From assembly GCF_034424625.1 (NCBI RefSeq), contig NZ_CP139976.1, positions 2,542,001 to 2,606,000 on the forward strand: a stretch of DNA of 64,000 nt. Reading direction: 5' to 3'. How positions within the stretch are numbered: position 1 is the stretch's first letter; each line of letters starts with the position of its first letter. Source of the DNA: Janthinobacterium lividum (GTDB lineage Bacteria > Pseudomonadota > Gammaproteobacteria > Burkholderiales > Burkholderiaceae_D). The notes beneath the pieces are model-generated. The model was not told the origin of the DNA, did no database searches, and was given only the letters and a program-made list of their open reading frames with translations. Made by a program: the position numbers and the translations under genes. Shown in pieces: positions 33,035-42,150 of this stretch.

Positions 33035-33865
33035 ATGCTGCTTGCCCCCATCCAGATCGAAACGGATTTCCTGTCGCACTTCGTGCAGTACGACCCGGCC
33101 AGTGCGCCGCCGCAGGCGAAGATAGCCCCACAGGCTCCCTTGCAACGGCGTGGCGTACCCTTGGAGCTGACGAACCTGAGCAAATCCTACACTAGCTGCT
33201 CCGTGCTGAAAAACGTCGACCTGCAGCTGGAAGCGGGCGAATTTGTCGCCATCGTGGGGCGCAGCGGCTGCGGCAAGAGTACCTTGCTGCGCTCGATCGC
33301 GGGCCTGGAAAGCGTCGATGACGGCAGAATCGCCATCGGCAGCGGCATCGGCGCGCCCGACATCCGCATCATGTTTCAGGAATCGCGTTTGCTGCCGTGG
33401 AAGACAGTGCTCGACAACGTGGCCCTGGGCCTGCCCCGTTCCGTCGGTGCGGCGGCCGCTTCGCTGTGGACGGTGGGCCTGGCCGAGCGGGCGGACGACT
33501 GGCCGTCGGCCCTGTCGGGCGGGCAGAAACAGCGGGTTGCGCTGGCCCGCGCCCTTGTGCACGAGCCGCAACTGCTGCTGCTCGACGAGCCCTTGGGCGC
33601 GCTCGACGCCCTGACGCGCATCGAGATGCAGCAGCTGATCGAGTCGCTGTGGCTGGCGCGCGGCTTCACGGCCGTGCTGGTGACGCATGACGTGGCCGAG
33701 GCCGTGGCCCTGGCCGACCGCGTGCTGCTGATCGAGGATGGGCAGATCACCATGGACGTGCAGGTGGATTTGCCGCGCCCGCGACAGCGCGGCCATGCGG
33801 CTTTCGCCGCGCTGGAGCAGGCTATCTTGTCGCGGGTGTTGCAGCCATCTCCGCCAGGACAATAA
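33035..33865 (+). CDS. ssuB: Aliphatic sulfonate ABC transporter ATP-binding protein SsuB
   Basis: A 276-residue ATPase that powers sulfonate uptake through SsuC. Walker A (GRSGCGKST), signature (LSGGQKQR) and Walker B ([12 protein letters not shown]) are intact, followed by the [14 protein letters not shown] switch. An N-terminal extension of about 45 residues precedes the domain. An in-frame ATG at 33017 overlaps the ssuC stop and is an alternative start. The 3' end overlaps the convergent HAD gene by 44 bases. Confidence 0.9.
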   Translation: MLLAPIQIETDFLSHFVQYDPASAPPQAKIAPQAPLQRRGVPLELTNLSKSYTSCSVLKNVDLQLEAGEFVAIVGRSGCGKSTLLRSIAGLESVDDGRIAIGSGIGAPDIRIMFQESRLLPWKTVLDNVALGLPRSVGAAAASLWTVGLAERADDWPSALSGGQKQRVALARALVHEPQLLLLDEPLGALDALTRIEMQQLIESLWLARGFTAVLVTHDVAEAVALADRVLLIEDGQITMDVQVDLPRPRQRGHAAFAALEQAILSRVLQPSPPGQ

Positions 33866-34532
33866 AGCCGTCACCATCGACGGTTGCCACGATGCGCTCG
33901 TAGCTGTCGATGGCCGGGTGGCGCGTGGCCAGCGGATGTGCATGCGTGGCAGTGACGACGATGACCTTCGCGCCGGCCGCTTCGCCCGCCTCGATGCCGA
34001 CCGAGGCATCCTCGAATACCAGGCAATCGGAGGGTGCCACGCCCAGTTTTTCCGCCGCCAGCAAATAGCAATCGGGCCGGGGTTTGCCCGCCTTGACGTC
34101 TTCCGCCGTCACCATGATGGCGGGGATGGGCATGCCGGCCGCCTTCAGGCGCGCCGTGGCCAGTGCCCTCGGCGCCGAGGTGACGAGGGCCCATTGCGCG
34201 GGCGGCAGCGACTGCAAGAAGCGCAGCGCGCCGGCGATTTCAATAATTCCTTCCACATCGATGATTTCCGCATCCGTGATGCCCTGCGACTCGCGCTGCG
34301 CGTCGACGCCGGGCAAGCGCAGCTTGGCGATGGTGTCGACCGAGCGCGCGCCGTGGATGGTGGGCAGGAAGGCCGCCACGTCGAGACCCTGGCGCTGCGC
34401 CCAGGTGCCCCAGATGCGTTCGGCGGCGGCGATGGAATTGATGACGGTGCCGTCCATGTCGAATAGAAAAGCCCGGTAGCGGCCGGCGGCCGATGGTGTC
34501 GGGGATGAAGACGGCGAGGGCAGTGCGGACAT
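33822..34532 (-). CDS. HAD family phosphatase (sugar-phosphatase type)
   Basis: A 236-residue haloacid dehalogenase-fold phosphatase, subfamily IA. The nucleophile motif DMDGTV ([20 protein letters not shown]), the Thr/Ser motif (LVTSAPR), the Lys motif ([16 protein letters not shown]) and the acidic motif ([12 protein letters not shown]) are present. It resembles YfbT/Gpp-type phosphatases acting on hexose or glycerol phosphates. AAGGAAG precedes the ATG at 34532. It overlaps the end of ssuB on the opposite strand, with no functional link implied. Confidence 0.87.
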   Translation of the reverse strand: MSALPSPSSSPTPSAAGRYRAFLFDMDGTVINSIAAAERIWGTWAQRQGLDVAAFLPTIHGARSVDTIAKLRLPGVDAQRESQGITDAEIIDVEGIIEIAGALRFLQSLPPAQWALVTSAPRALATARLKAAGMPIPAIMVTAEDVKAGKPRPDCYLLAAEKLGVAPSDCLVFEDASVGIEAGEAAGAKVIVVTATHAHPLATRHPAIDSYERIVATVDGDGFIVLAEMAATPATR

Positions 34533-34587
34533 GGCTTCCTTCCGGATGATGGGCTGGAAGCCATTGTAACGGCAGTCGATTTTTATT

Positions 34588-35055
34588 TCACAGGTAGACC
34601 GATTCAAACCGGGCCACAGGCGCGCCATCCTTGAGCAGGATCAGGTACTCGCCTTCGAAGCGGTAGCCCGTCACGCTGTTCAAATTGGCCAATACCGCGC
34701 TTTCCAGCCGCATCAGGGGCGGCGGGCAGGCCATGCGCGTGCCGGCCAGTTGCGTGAAGCGCAGGACGTTGCCGCTCAAGGTATAGCCGCCCATCACGCG
34801 GTTGCAGCCCGTGAAACCATGGACCTTGCCATCGTCGGTGAGGGTGATGCGCACTTCGCGCTCCTGCTGCGGCGCCATCGTCACGTCGGCGCCATCGAGC
34901 TGCGTCAGCTTCCAGTAGGTATTCGTCAGGCTGTACATCGGTGTCAGACCGGTGTCCGGCTTGGCGCTGTCGGGCGTGGTGGCGCAGCCGCCGGCCATGG
35001 CGATGGCGGCGGCAAGGGGCAGGTATTTAAGATGATGCGTCAGGCGATGCAGCAT
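34588..35055 (-). CDS. META domain lipoprotein (HslJ-like), paralog 2
   Basis: A 155-residue lipoprotein (AMAGGC lipobox) with a single META domain (NTYWKLTQLDGADVTM, then VHGFTGCNRVMGGYTLSG), ending YLILLKDGAPVARFES. It is clearly related to the protein at 23281-23760, with the same length, order and closing motif but a distinct signal peptide. AGGAG precedes the ATG. The gene is the last of a minus-strand pair with the HAD gene, 55 bases apart, and might share its transcript. Confidence 0.84.
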   Translation of the reverse strand: MLHRLTHHLKYLPLAAAIAMAGGCATTPDSAKPDTGLTPMYSLTNTYWKLTQLDGADVTMAPQQEREVRITLTDDGKVHGFTGCNRVMGGYTLSGNVLRFTQLAGTRMACPPPLMRLESAVLANLNSVTGYRFEGEYLILLKDGAPVARFESVYL

Positions 35056-35203
35056 GGGATGCTCCTGTGAGGGGGAATACGTGCAGACTAGCAGGTTTTG
35101 CGCGCTGCTCAGCGCACGGCAACGGCGATTGTTTCCATTTTGCCAGTCCTGGCATTAAACTCATGCTTTCTATTGTTTTAACCTTGATCGGGGAGCCGGG
35201 CCG

Positions 35204-36154
35204 ATGCTGCAAGCGCAAGCGCTGGATAATCGACTGGTCGCCACCAGTGCCGACGATGTGCTGGTCGACCGCATCGTGCCCGGCGCGCCGCTGGTGATCG
35301 CCTTTGGCTTCGTTTCGTGGACCACGCGTCCCGCCTTCGATTTTTACGGGCGCCTGCGCAAGCTGGAGCAGGCCAGCGGCCAGCATCTGAACAAGATCCT
35401 CGTGCGCGATTCGGGCAATGCCTGGTACCACCGCCGCATCGCGGGCCTGGGCAGCCATGTGGATGAAACGGCGCAGGCCCTGCGCGAACTCGTGCGCCGC
35501 ATCGCGCCCAGTCAAGTCACCACCGTCGGCCAATCCATGGGCGCGTACGCGGCCGTCATGTATGGTTTGCTGCTGGACGCGCAGCAGATCGTCGCCTTCG
35601 GGCCGCTGTCCTTCCTCGACGTGCAGCAGGCGCGCTTGTACCATGAGCTGCGCTGGCTGCCCGTGATGGAATCGCTGGCGCAAGACCCGCCGCCGTCTGG
35701 CTACTACGACCTGGCGGCCCTGTGCCGCGCCAGGGCGACGAACGATACGCAGCTGCACCTGGTGTTCGGCACGCGGCCTGACGTGGCCCGGCCTGACGCG
35801 GCCAGTGCCGGCGCCAGCGCCAGCGAATCGGTGAATCTCGACGCCATGCATGCGCAGCGCCTGGCCGCGTTCGGCCGCTGCACCCTGCACCCGTTCCCGC
35901 AGTCGGGCCACGCGGTGGTGCAGCACCTGATCGACACGAAGCGCATCAACGGCTTGCTGGCCGCATGCATACTCGGTCTCACGCTGGAAGATGAGCCCAT
36001 GCCGGAGATCGGCGCCGCCTGGCAAGACTGGGTGGCGGAAAACCTGCGTTTGGGCTGCGCAGGCGAACAGCTGGTGGCGGTGCTGCAGCAGCACGGTTTT
36101 TCGCTGGCCAGCAGCATGGCTGCCGTGGATGCGGCCCGCGCCAAGGCCATATGA
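35204..36154 (+). CDS. Alpha/beta hydrolase-like protein
   Basis: A 316-residue cytoplasmic protein with a hydrolase fold. The nucleophile elbow is GQSMGAYAAVMYG, and a His near the end (FPQSGHAVVQHL) could complete the triad. It is not clearly assigned to an esterase family, and the early segment APLVIAFGFVSW lacks the usual HG oxyanion motif. Its stop overlaps the start of the MocR-type regulator by 4 bases (ATGA), so the two genes are coupled. Confidence 0.72.
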   Translation: MLQAQALDNRLVATSADDVLVDRIVPGAPLVIAFGFVSWTTRPAFDFYGRLRKLEQASGQHLNKILVRDSGNAWYHRRIAGLGSHVDETAQALRELVRRIAPSQVTTVGQSMGAYAAVMYGLLLDAQQIVAFGPLSFLDVQQARLYHELRWLPVMESLAQDPPPSGYYDLAALCRARATNDTQLHLVFGTRPDVARPDAASAGASASESVNLDAMHAQRLAAFGRCTLHPFPQSGHAVVQHLIDTKRINGLLAACILGLTLEDEPMPEIGAAWQDWVAENLRLGCAGEQLVAVLQQHGFSLASSMAAVDAARAKAI

Positions 36155-37626
36155 CGCCGCAGTTTGAACTCGACACCCTGAAAATCCGCATCGCCGCGCC
36201 CGAACTGGCGGCGCTCGATTTGCGCGTGCGGGTGCAGCGCGCGCTGCGCCAGCTGATACTCGACGGCGTGCTGGCGCCCGGCCTGCGCCTGCCGGCCACG
36301 CGCGCGCTGGCGCAATCGCTGGGGGTGTCGCGCGATACGGTGGAAATGGCGTATGCGCAGCTGCGCCTCGATGGCTATCTGCGGCGGCAGGCGGGATCGG
36401 GCAGTTTTGTCTCGCCGACGATAGGCGCGAGCTTGCTGGGCAAGCCTGCGATGACGCTGCCGCCCTTGTCCGCGCAGCCGGTGGCCCTCAGCGCGCGCGG
36501 TGCGCAGATTCTCGCCAGTGGCGGCGTGGCCGACCAGCAGAGCGTGAAGGCATTCGCCACGGGCTTGCCGGAAACGCGGGCCTTTCCGCTCGACGTGTGG
36601 GAGCGCTTGCGGCGCCAGGCGGCAGGCGAACACCAGGCCGGCATGCTGCTGCACGGCGACCCGCAAGGGGCCGGGCCTTTGCGCCAGGCCATCGCCGACT
36701 ATGTGAACCTGGAGCGGGGCGCGCGGGCCACGGCCAGCCAGGTGCTGGTGCTGAGCAGCACGCGCCAGGCCCTGTACCTGTGCGCGCAGGTGCTGGCCGA
36801 CGCGCACGGTCCCATCCTGATGGAAGACCCCGGTTATTTCGGCGCGCGCAAGGCGTTCGAGATGGCGCAATTGCAGGTGATTCCAGTACCCGTCGATACG
36901 CATGGCTTGTCCATCGACCACCTGCGCGCGGACCGCAGCGGCGCCAACACGATTTACGTCACGCCATCGCATCAATACCCGACGGGCGCCACCCTGGCGC
37001 TCGAGCGCCGGCTGGCCCTGACTGCCTGGGCTGCGGAACGCCGGGGCTGGATCATCGAGGATGATTACGACAGCCAGTTTCACTACGCGGGCTTGCCGAC
37101 GGCGTGCGTACAGGGGCTGGACACGCAGCAGCGCACGATTTACCTGGGTACCTTCGCCAAGTCGCTGTATCCGGGCCTGCGCATCGGCTACATGGTGCTG
37201 CCGCCCGCGCTGGTCAAGCCGATGACCCATGCGCGCAGCATTCTCGATGGCCACACGCCGCAGCTGGACCAGCTGACACTGGCCCGTTTCATCGCCGATG
37301 GCCATTTCGCGGCACATGTACGCGCCATGCGCAAGGTCTACGCCGTGCGCCGCGATGCGATGGCGCAGGCCGTGCAGCGGCACTTGCCGCACGTGGTCGC
37401 GGCGCAGCTGCCGCCGGGCGGTTTGCAGATGCCGTGTCTGCTGCACGAGGGCAGGGACGAGCTGGAGACGATACGCCTGGCGGCGCAGGCGGGCATCGTG
37501 CTGCCGGGCCTGAGCCGGCTGTATGCAACGCCGCCCGCGCGGGGCGGCTGGCTGCTGGGCTTTGCCGCACTCACGCCGCACGAGATCGACAGCGGCATCG
37601 TCCGCCTGGCCCGCGCGCTGGGGTAA
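36151..37626 (+). CDS. MocR-type GntR/aminotransferase regulator (PdxR-like)
   Basis: A 491-residue fusion: GntR winged helix (VQRALRQLILDGVLAPGLRL, then SLGVSRDTVEMAYAQLRLDG) and an aminotransferase-like domain with the PLP Lys in YLGTFAKSLYPGLRIGY and the aspartate of EDDYDSQFHY. PdxR-like MocR proteins activate transport or pyridoxal synthesis genes. The next gene is a BenE-type transporter, and two direct repeats sit just after this gene's stop codon, so it probably controls the transporter and possibly itself. Coupled to the hydrolase gene upstream. Confidence 0.88.
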   Translation: MTPQFELDTLKIRIAAPELAALDLRVRVQRALRQLILDGVLAPGLRLPATRALAQSLGVSRDTVEMAYAQLRLDGYLRRQAGSGSFVSPTIGASLLGKPAMTLPPLSAQPVALSARGAQILASGGVADQQSVKAFATGLPETRAFPLDVWERLRRQAAGEHQAGMLLHGDPQGAGPLRQAIADYVNLERGARATASQVLVLSSTRQALYLCAQVLADAHGPILMEDPGYFGARKAFEMAQLQVIPVPVDTHGLSIDHLRADRSGANTIYVTPSHQYPTGATLALERRLALTAWAAERRGWIIEDDYDSQFHYAGLPTACVQGLDTQQRTIYLGTFAKSLYPGLRIGYMVLPPALVKPMTHARSILDGHTPQLDQLTLARFIADGHFAAHVRAMRKVYAVRRDAMAQAVQRHLPHVVAAQLPPGGLQMPCLLHEGRDELETIRLAAQAGIVLPGLSRLYATPPARGGWLLGFAALTPHEIDSGIVRLARALG

Positions 37627-37632
37627 GTCTTC

Positions 37633-37667
37633 AAGTGGTCTGTTATGTATGCATGAAGTGGCCTGTT
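37633..37667 (+). promoter_or_regulatory. Paired direct-repeat operator for the BenE transporter
   Basis: AAGTGGTCTGTT (37633-37644) and AAGTGGCCTGTT (37656-37667) match at 11 of 12 positions and start 23 bases apart, about two helical turns. They lie 59 bases before the transporter start and just after the MocR gene. Known MocR regulators bind such direct repeats containing AAGTGG-type half-sites. Confidence 0.7.
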
Positions 37668-37725
37668 TGAGCAGTCCATGCAAACGCTAAGATGCCCCTT
37701 TTGAACATCAGGCAAGGGCACACGC

Positions 37726-38940
37726 ATGCACACAAGCTCCACATCATCGGCCGCAACCGGCAACAGGCGCCAGGCGCGCTGGCGCGACCTGGCGTCCCCC
37801 GCCATGGCCGCCTTCATTTCCGTCCTCGTCAACTATGGCGGCACCTTCGTGCTGGTGTTCCAGGCAGCCCAGCTGGCCCAGCTGAGCGCGGCGCAGACGG
37901 CATCCTGGGTCTGGTCGCTGAGCATCGGCGTGGGCGTGACGGGCATCTGGCTCAGCTACCGCTACCGCGCGCCCATCATCACGGCCTGGTCCACGCCCGG
38001 CGTGGCCTTCCTGGCCACCGTCATGCCGCACACGCCGTATGCCGAGGTGATCGGCGCCTACATGATCTCCGCCATCGCCTTCATTGTGCTGGGCATGTCC
38101 GGCGCCTTCGAGCGCCTGGTGCGCTTGATTCCTGGCGGCATCGCTGCCGGCTTGCTGGCCGGTATCCTGCTGCAGTTTGGCGTGAATGCGTTTGGCGGCG
38201 CCAGCGCCGACCCGCTGCTGGTGGTGGTATTGCTGCTGTCGTATGCCGTGCTGCGCCGTTTCACGGCACGCTTTGCCGTCGTCGGCATCATGCTGATCGG
38301 CCTGGTCCTGCTGCTGGCACAGGGACGCATCGATGCGCAAGGCATAGCACTGGCCCTGGCCGCGCCCGTGTTCGAGATGCCGCGTTTTTCCGTGGCGTCC
38401 CTGCTGGGCGTGGCGCTACCCCTGTTCCTGATCACCCTGACGGGGCAGTACATGCCCGGCATGCTGGTGCTGCGCAATGACGGCTACCAGGTCAGCGCCA
38501 ATCCCATCCTGACGGTGACGGGGTTCGGTTCGCTGCTCATGGCGCCATTCGGCGCGCACGCCTTCAACGTGGCCGCCATCACGGCCGCCATCTGCACGGG
38601 CAAGGATGCGCATGCGGATCCGTCGAAGCGCTATGTCGCGGGGCTCGCTTGCGGCGTGCTGTACATTCTGGTGGGCATCTTCGGCGTCACCCTGGCCAGC
38701 CTGTTCATGGTCTTGCCGCGCAGCTTCATCACGGCGCTGGCGGGCCTGGCCCTGCTGGGCGCCATCGGCAACAGCCTGGCGCAGGCGATGGCGGACGTGC
38801 GCATGCGCGAAACGGCCTTGATTACTTTCCTGGCGACGGCCGCGAATGTGACACTGCTGGGCGTGGGCGGCGCCCTGTGGGGGCTGGCTGCCGGACTGGC
38901 GGCGCATGGCCTGATGCATGGATGGCGCAAGGCGGCATAG
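37726..38940 (+). CDS. BenE family transporter (benzoate/H+ symporter type)
   Basis: A 404-residue membrane protein with about 12 helices. BenE-type proteins import benzoate or related organic acids with protons. Signatures include the early NYGGTFVLVFQAAQLAQLSA, the WSTPGVAFLATVMPHTPYAE segment and the later FGAHAFNVAAITAAICTGKD with its conserved Asn and His. AAGGGC precedes the ATG. A MocR regulator and its likely operator sit upstream; there is no benzoate degradation gene here, so the substrate may be another carboxylate. Confidence 0.86.
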   Translation: MHTSSTSSAATGNRRQARWRDLASPAMAAFISVLVNYGGTFVLVFQAAQLAQLSAAQTASWVWSLSIGVGVTGIWLSYRYRAPIITAWSTPGVAFLATVMPHTPYAEVIGAYMISAIAFIVLGMSGAFERLVRLIPGGIAAGLLAGILLQFGVNAFGGASADPLLVVVLLLSYAVLRRFTARFAVVGIMLIGLVLLLAQGRIDAQGIALALAAPVFEMPRFSVASLLGVALPLFLITLTGQYMPGMLVLRNDGYQVSANPILTVTGFGSLLMAPFGAHAFNVAAITAAICTGKDAHADPSKRYVAGLACGVLYILVGIFGVTLASLFMVLPRSFITALAGLALLGAIGNSLAQAMADVRMRETALITFLATAANVTLLGVGGALWGLAAGLAAHGLMHGWRKAA

Positions 38941-39026
38941 CAAGATAGGTTGCCCGTTTTGCCAGCCGGCGCATACAATTGCTGCGCCCGTGCCCGTTGG
39001 CACCGTAATCCGACTTGACCCGAACG

Positions 39027-39770
39027 ATGCCCGAGATCATTTCCCTGGCGCAGTATCTGCTGGCGATCACGCCCGCCTTCCTCGTTTGCGGCGCCTTGCT
39101 GCTGGTGTTGCCACGTACTGTGCCACGCTCGGTGCCGCTGCTGCGCGTGCTCGTGCACATTTTATTTTTCGTGCTGGCGCGCGATGCGATGACGGCACAC
39201 GGCTATTGGCAGGTGGCGGCGGGCGGCTTGCGTTTCACGGCGCCGCCGCTGGGCTTGCTGGCGCTGGGCGCCATGTCGCTGGGGCTGGTGGCCAGCACAT
39301 GCTGGCTGGAAAGCGAGGCGCGCCGCCAGATCCACTGGTTCGGCATGCGGCCAGCCCTGTCCGTGCTGCTGGGCGTGGCGGGCGCCGCCCTGATCATCGC
39401 GCTGGCGACGGGCTTGAAAGCCGTGTTTAACTTGCCCTCGCTGGCGCCCGTCGCGCCATCCGCGCTGCCCTTGCTGCTGGGTTTTGCGCTGGCGGCCAAT
39501 TGTTATGAGGAATTGCTGTTTCGCGGCTTGCTGCAGCAGCAATTGCGCGCCTGGCTGCCGGCCTGGCGCGCGGCGCTGGTGTCGGGCCTGCTGTTCGGCC
39601 TGTGCCACGCCTTCCTCGCCACCACCGTCACGCAGGTGGGCGCGCCCATCCTCGTGTTTACCGTGATCGAAGGCGTGGTGGCGGGGCTGGTATATTGCCG
39701 TGCCGGCCTGCTGGGCGCGTCCCTGGCGCATGGGCTGGCGATTTTTGCGCTGGCCGCCGGCTGGGTGTGA
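39027..39770 (+). CDS. CPBP family intramembrane metalloprotease
   Basis: A 247-residue membrane protein with about seven helices. The CAAX protease / bacteriocin-processing (CPBP) motifs EEllFR (YEELLFRGLLQQQL) and GLCHAF are present in the C-terminal half, consistent with the intramembrane glutamic protease active site. The third motif (SLAHGLAIF) has His but not the usual Asn. Substrates are unknown, and relatives process peptides or confer bacteriocin self-immunity. The ATG at 39027 was preferred over the TTG at 39015. Confidence 0.82.
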   Translation: MPEIISLAQYLLAITPAFLVCGALLLVLPRTVPRSVPLLRVLVHILFFVLARDAMTAHGYWQVAAGGLRFTAPPLGLLALGAMSLGLVASTCWLESEARRQIHWFGMRPALSVLLGVAGAALIIALATGLKAVFNLPSLAPVAPSALPLLLGFALAANCYEELLFRGLLQQQLRAWLPAWRAALVSGLLFGLCHAFLATTVTQVGAPILVFTVIEGVVAGLVYCRAGLLGASLAHGLAIFALAAGWV

Positions 39771-39801
39771 ATGTTTACTATTTATGAAGAGTGAGAAAGC
39801 G

Positions 39802-40344
39802 ATGCCTGTCAGTTCCTACCTGAATACCCGCCCCGTCGTGGGCGAGCGCGTCTACCTGCATGACACGGCGCAAGTGATCGGCGATGTGCAGATCGGCGAC
39901 GACTGCTCCATCTGGTGCAACAGCGTGCTGCGCGGCGACGTCAACCGCATCGTCATCGGCGAAGGCAGCAATATCCAGGACTTTTCCATGGGCCACGTGT
40001 CGCACAGGAATGCGGCCAAGCCCGATGGTTCACCGCTGACCATCGGCAACTACGTGACCATCGGCCACTCCGTGATCTTGCACGGCTGCACCATCGGCGA
40101 CGAGTGCCTGATCGGCATGGGCAGCATCGTCATGGATGACGTGGTGGTGGAAAAGCACGTGATGCTGGGTGCGGGCAGCCTGGTATCGCCGGGCAAGGTG
40201 CTGGAAAGCGGCCATCTGTACGTGGGCCGGCCCGCTGCCAAGGTGCGCGCGCTCACCGAAGCCGAGATCGCCTACCTGCGCTATTCGGCCGAGCATTACG
40301 TGCGCGTCAAAAACAATTACCTGGCCGGTGGCGACGGCGCCTGA
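39802..40344 (+). CDS. Gamma-carbonic anhydrase family protein (YrdA-like)
   Basis: A 180-residue left-handed beta-helix protein. Hexapeptide repeats run through (GDVQIGDDCSIWCNSVLRGD, IGNYVTIGHSVILHGCTIGD). The zinc-binding histidines in VSHRN and GHSVILHG are in place, and the C-terminal helix is typical. The family includes carbonic anhydrases and acyltransferase-like proteins whose activity is unproven in most bacteria. An earlier ATG at 39784 is possible, but GAGAAAG favours 39802. Overlaps the end of the convergent desaturase by 28 bases. Confidence 0.85.
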   Translation: MPVSSYLNTRPVVGERVYLHDTAQVIGDVQIGDDCSIWCNSVLRGDVNRIVIGEGSNIQDFSMGHVSHRNAAKPDGSPLTIGNYVTIGHSVILHGCTIGDECLIGMGSIVMDDVVVEKHVMLGAGSLVSPGKVLESGHLYVGRPAAKVRALTEAEIAYLRYSAEHYVRVKNNYLAGGDGA

Positions 40345-41258
40345 GCGCTAGCGGTATCAATGCGGCGCAGTTCCGGCCGCGGCGCCAGGTCTTGCGGCAG
40401 GCGCAAGCTGGACACGAGGCCCAGGCGCCGCAAGAGCAGCAGTACCCACCAGCCCGGGTCCCATTCGCCCGGCAGCAGTCCAAGCCTGGCCGAGCCCGGG
40501 TACGCGTGATGGTTGTTGTGCCAGCATTCGCCCATGGTCAGCAGCGATGTCAGGCGGATATTCCGGCCCTGCACGGCGGCGCCGTCGACATGAAAGTGCA
40601 TCTGGCCATGGTTGTGGGCGAAGTAGCCGATCAGCCAGTGACCGAGCACGCCGGCGCTGACCCGCGCGCAGACGCCCCAGCAGACCAGGCCCCAGCCGCC
40701 CCAGGCGTAGAACAGCACGGCCCACGGCAGTTGCTGCAGCATCCAGGTTCTTTCCAGAAAACGATAGAAGCGGTCGTGCGCGATGCGCGGCTCGATGGCG
40801 ATGTGCGGCGGCTGGTCGAGGTCAAGGCGGCAGAATAATTGCCACCAGGCATCGTTCCAGAAGCCGGCGCCGTGGCGCAGATACGGGTGGCAATCGTGCA
40901 GGCGCTGCGCATAGTCGCGCAGTTCGTGCTGGCGCAGCAGGCCCAGCGGGCCGCTGAGGCCCACCAGCACGCCCAGATACACGAGTACATATGCCAGCCA
41001 TTGCGGGCATTCAAAGCTGTCGTGGATCAGCTTGCGGTGGCTGCCCAGCGAATGGCCGAACAGCAGGACGATGGCCGTGCCGCTCACAAACAGCAGCAAG
41101 CCGGTCCAGCTGAAGCAGAGCAGGGCGCCCGTCACGGCGCCGGCCAGCATGGCTATCAGCCACAGCACTTGCAAAGGCGCAAAGCGTACTGAACCTTTCA
41201 GCACGCTGTCGGCGTAGGTGGCGCGGGCGCGGTGGCTGGCCAGGCTGGCTGCGGACAT
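40317..41258 (-). CDS. Fatty acid desaturase family protein
   Basis: A 313-residue membrane-bound di-iron enzyme. The histidine boxes HSLGSHRKLIHDSF, HELRDYAQRLHDCH and ECWHNNHHAYPGSAR are visible, and four hydrophobic segments surround them, which fits an acyl-CoA or acyl-lipid desaturase. The substrate position is unknown. Its start overlaps the DUF3144 stop (TGATG), so the pair is coupled. A TTG one codon upstream is an unlikely start. Likely role: membrane lipid adjustment. Confidence 0.88.
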   Translation of the reverse strand: MSAASLASHRARATYADSVLKGSVRFAPLQVLWLIAMLAGAVTGALLCFSWTGLLLFVSGTAIVLLFGHSLGSHRKLIHDSFECPQWLAYVLVYLGVLVGLSGPLGLLRQHELRDYAQRLHDCHPYLRHGAGFWNDAWWQLFCRLDLDQPPHIAIEPRIAHDRFYRFLERTWMLQQLPWAVLFYAWGGWGLVCWGVCARVSAGVLGHWLIGYFAHNHGQMHFHVDGAAVQGRNIRLTSLLTMGECWHNNHHAYPGSARLGLLPGEWDPGWWVLLLLRRLGLVSSLRLPQDLAPRPELRRIDTASAQAPSPPAR

Positions 41259-41575
41259 CAACCCTTGGGGGCTGACGACGGTTGCGTGTACTTGTCGAAG
41301 TTGGTGATGTAGTCGTTGAAGTTGTCGGTCAGCATGCGCTTGTACTGTTCCGTGAAGAATGCCACGGCGCCTTCCTTCTCTTCCTGCATCTTGGCCACGT
41401 CGTTGCTCTTGCTGGCGACGAGGAAGGCGTTGAAGCGGGCGGCCGCGTACAGCAGCGAGGTGGCGACTTCATTGCCGCCGCTGTGCATGCATTGTTCATT
41501 GGCCAGGGCGATGACCTGGTCGGCGCGTTCCCAGAATTCTGGGCCCGGTGCTGGTTTGGTGGTTGGTGTGCTCAT
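41258..41575 (-). CDS. DUF3144 domain protein
   Basis: A 105-residue helical cytoplasmic protein. The DUF3144 pattern is clear (FWERADQVIALANEQCMHSG, then NEVATSLLYAAARFNAFLVA and YKRMLTDNFNDYITNFDKY). The function is unknown. Coupled to the desaturase gene downstream. No membrane segment. Confidence 0.83.
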   Translation of the reverse strand: MSTPTTKPAPGPEFWERADQVIALANEQCMHSGGNEVATSLLYAAARFNAFLVASKSNDVAKMQEEKEGAVAFFTEQYKRMLTDNFNDYITNFDKYTQPSSAPKG

Positions 41576-41646
41576 AAAAATCCCTCATGAAAGTGCGCGC
41601 CAGTCTACACAGGGGGCCGCGGACTGTCCAGCCGCGCGGCCGCCAG

Positions 41647-42150
41647 TCAGGGCGTTTGCAGGATCTGTCCGACCAGCACGGCCAGCGGCTGGCGGATGTC
41701 GAGCACGATGCCGGCCTCGTCCGCTTGCAGCGGTTGCAGCGTGGCCAGCTGGCTGTCGAGCAGGCTGGCCGGCATGAAATGGCCGGGGCGCTGCAAACGG
41801 CTTTCCAGCACGGCGCGCGGGCCGTCCAGGTGGACAAAGCGCAGGGCTGGGTCGCCCTCGCGCAGCACGTCGCGGTAGGCGCGCTTCAGGGCCGAGCAGG
41901 AAACGACGAGGCCGTCGCCTTGCGCGCTGGCCGTGGCGATGCGCTCGCGCAGGGCGGCCAGCCAGCCGGCACGGTCGGCGTCGTCGAGCGGGATACCGGC
42001 CGCCATCTTGGCCACGTTTTCCGGGGAATGCACGTCGTCGCCTTCCACATACGGCACGCCCAGTGCGCTGGCCAGCAGGCTGCCGACGGCGCTCTTGCCG
42101 CAGCCGGACACGCCCATCACGACCCAGCGGGCGGGCGCGCCTGTCCTCAT
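41647..42150 (-). CDS. gntK: Gluconokinase
   Basis: A 167-residue kinase that phosphorylates D-gluconate to 6-phosphogluconate. The P-loop GVSGCGKSAVG, the substrate segment YVEGDDVHSPENVAKMAAGIP and the LDD-DR and SCSALKRAYRD stretches are typical of short GntK enzymes. Its ATG overlaps the stop codon of the OmpA-like yfiB gene (ATGA), placing it at the end of the yfiRNB operon, which is an unexpected partner. No gluconate transporter is near. Confidence 0.9.
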   Translation of the reverse strand: MRTGAPARWVVMGVSGCGKSAVGSLLASALGVPYVEGDDVHSPENVAKMAAGIPLDDADRAGWLAALRERIATASAQGDGLVVSCSALKRAYRDVLREGDPALRFVHLDGPRAVLESRLQRPGHFMPASLLDSQLATLQPLQADEAGIVLDIRQPLAVLVGQILQTP

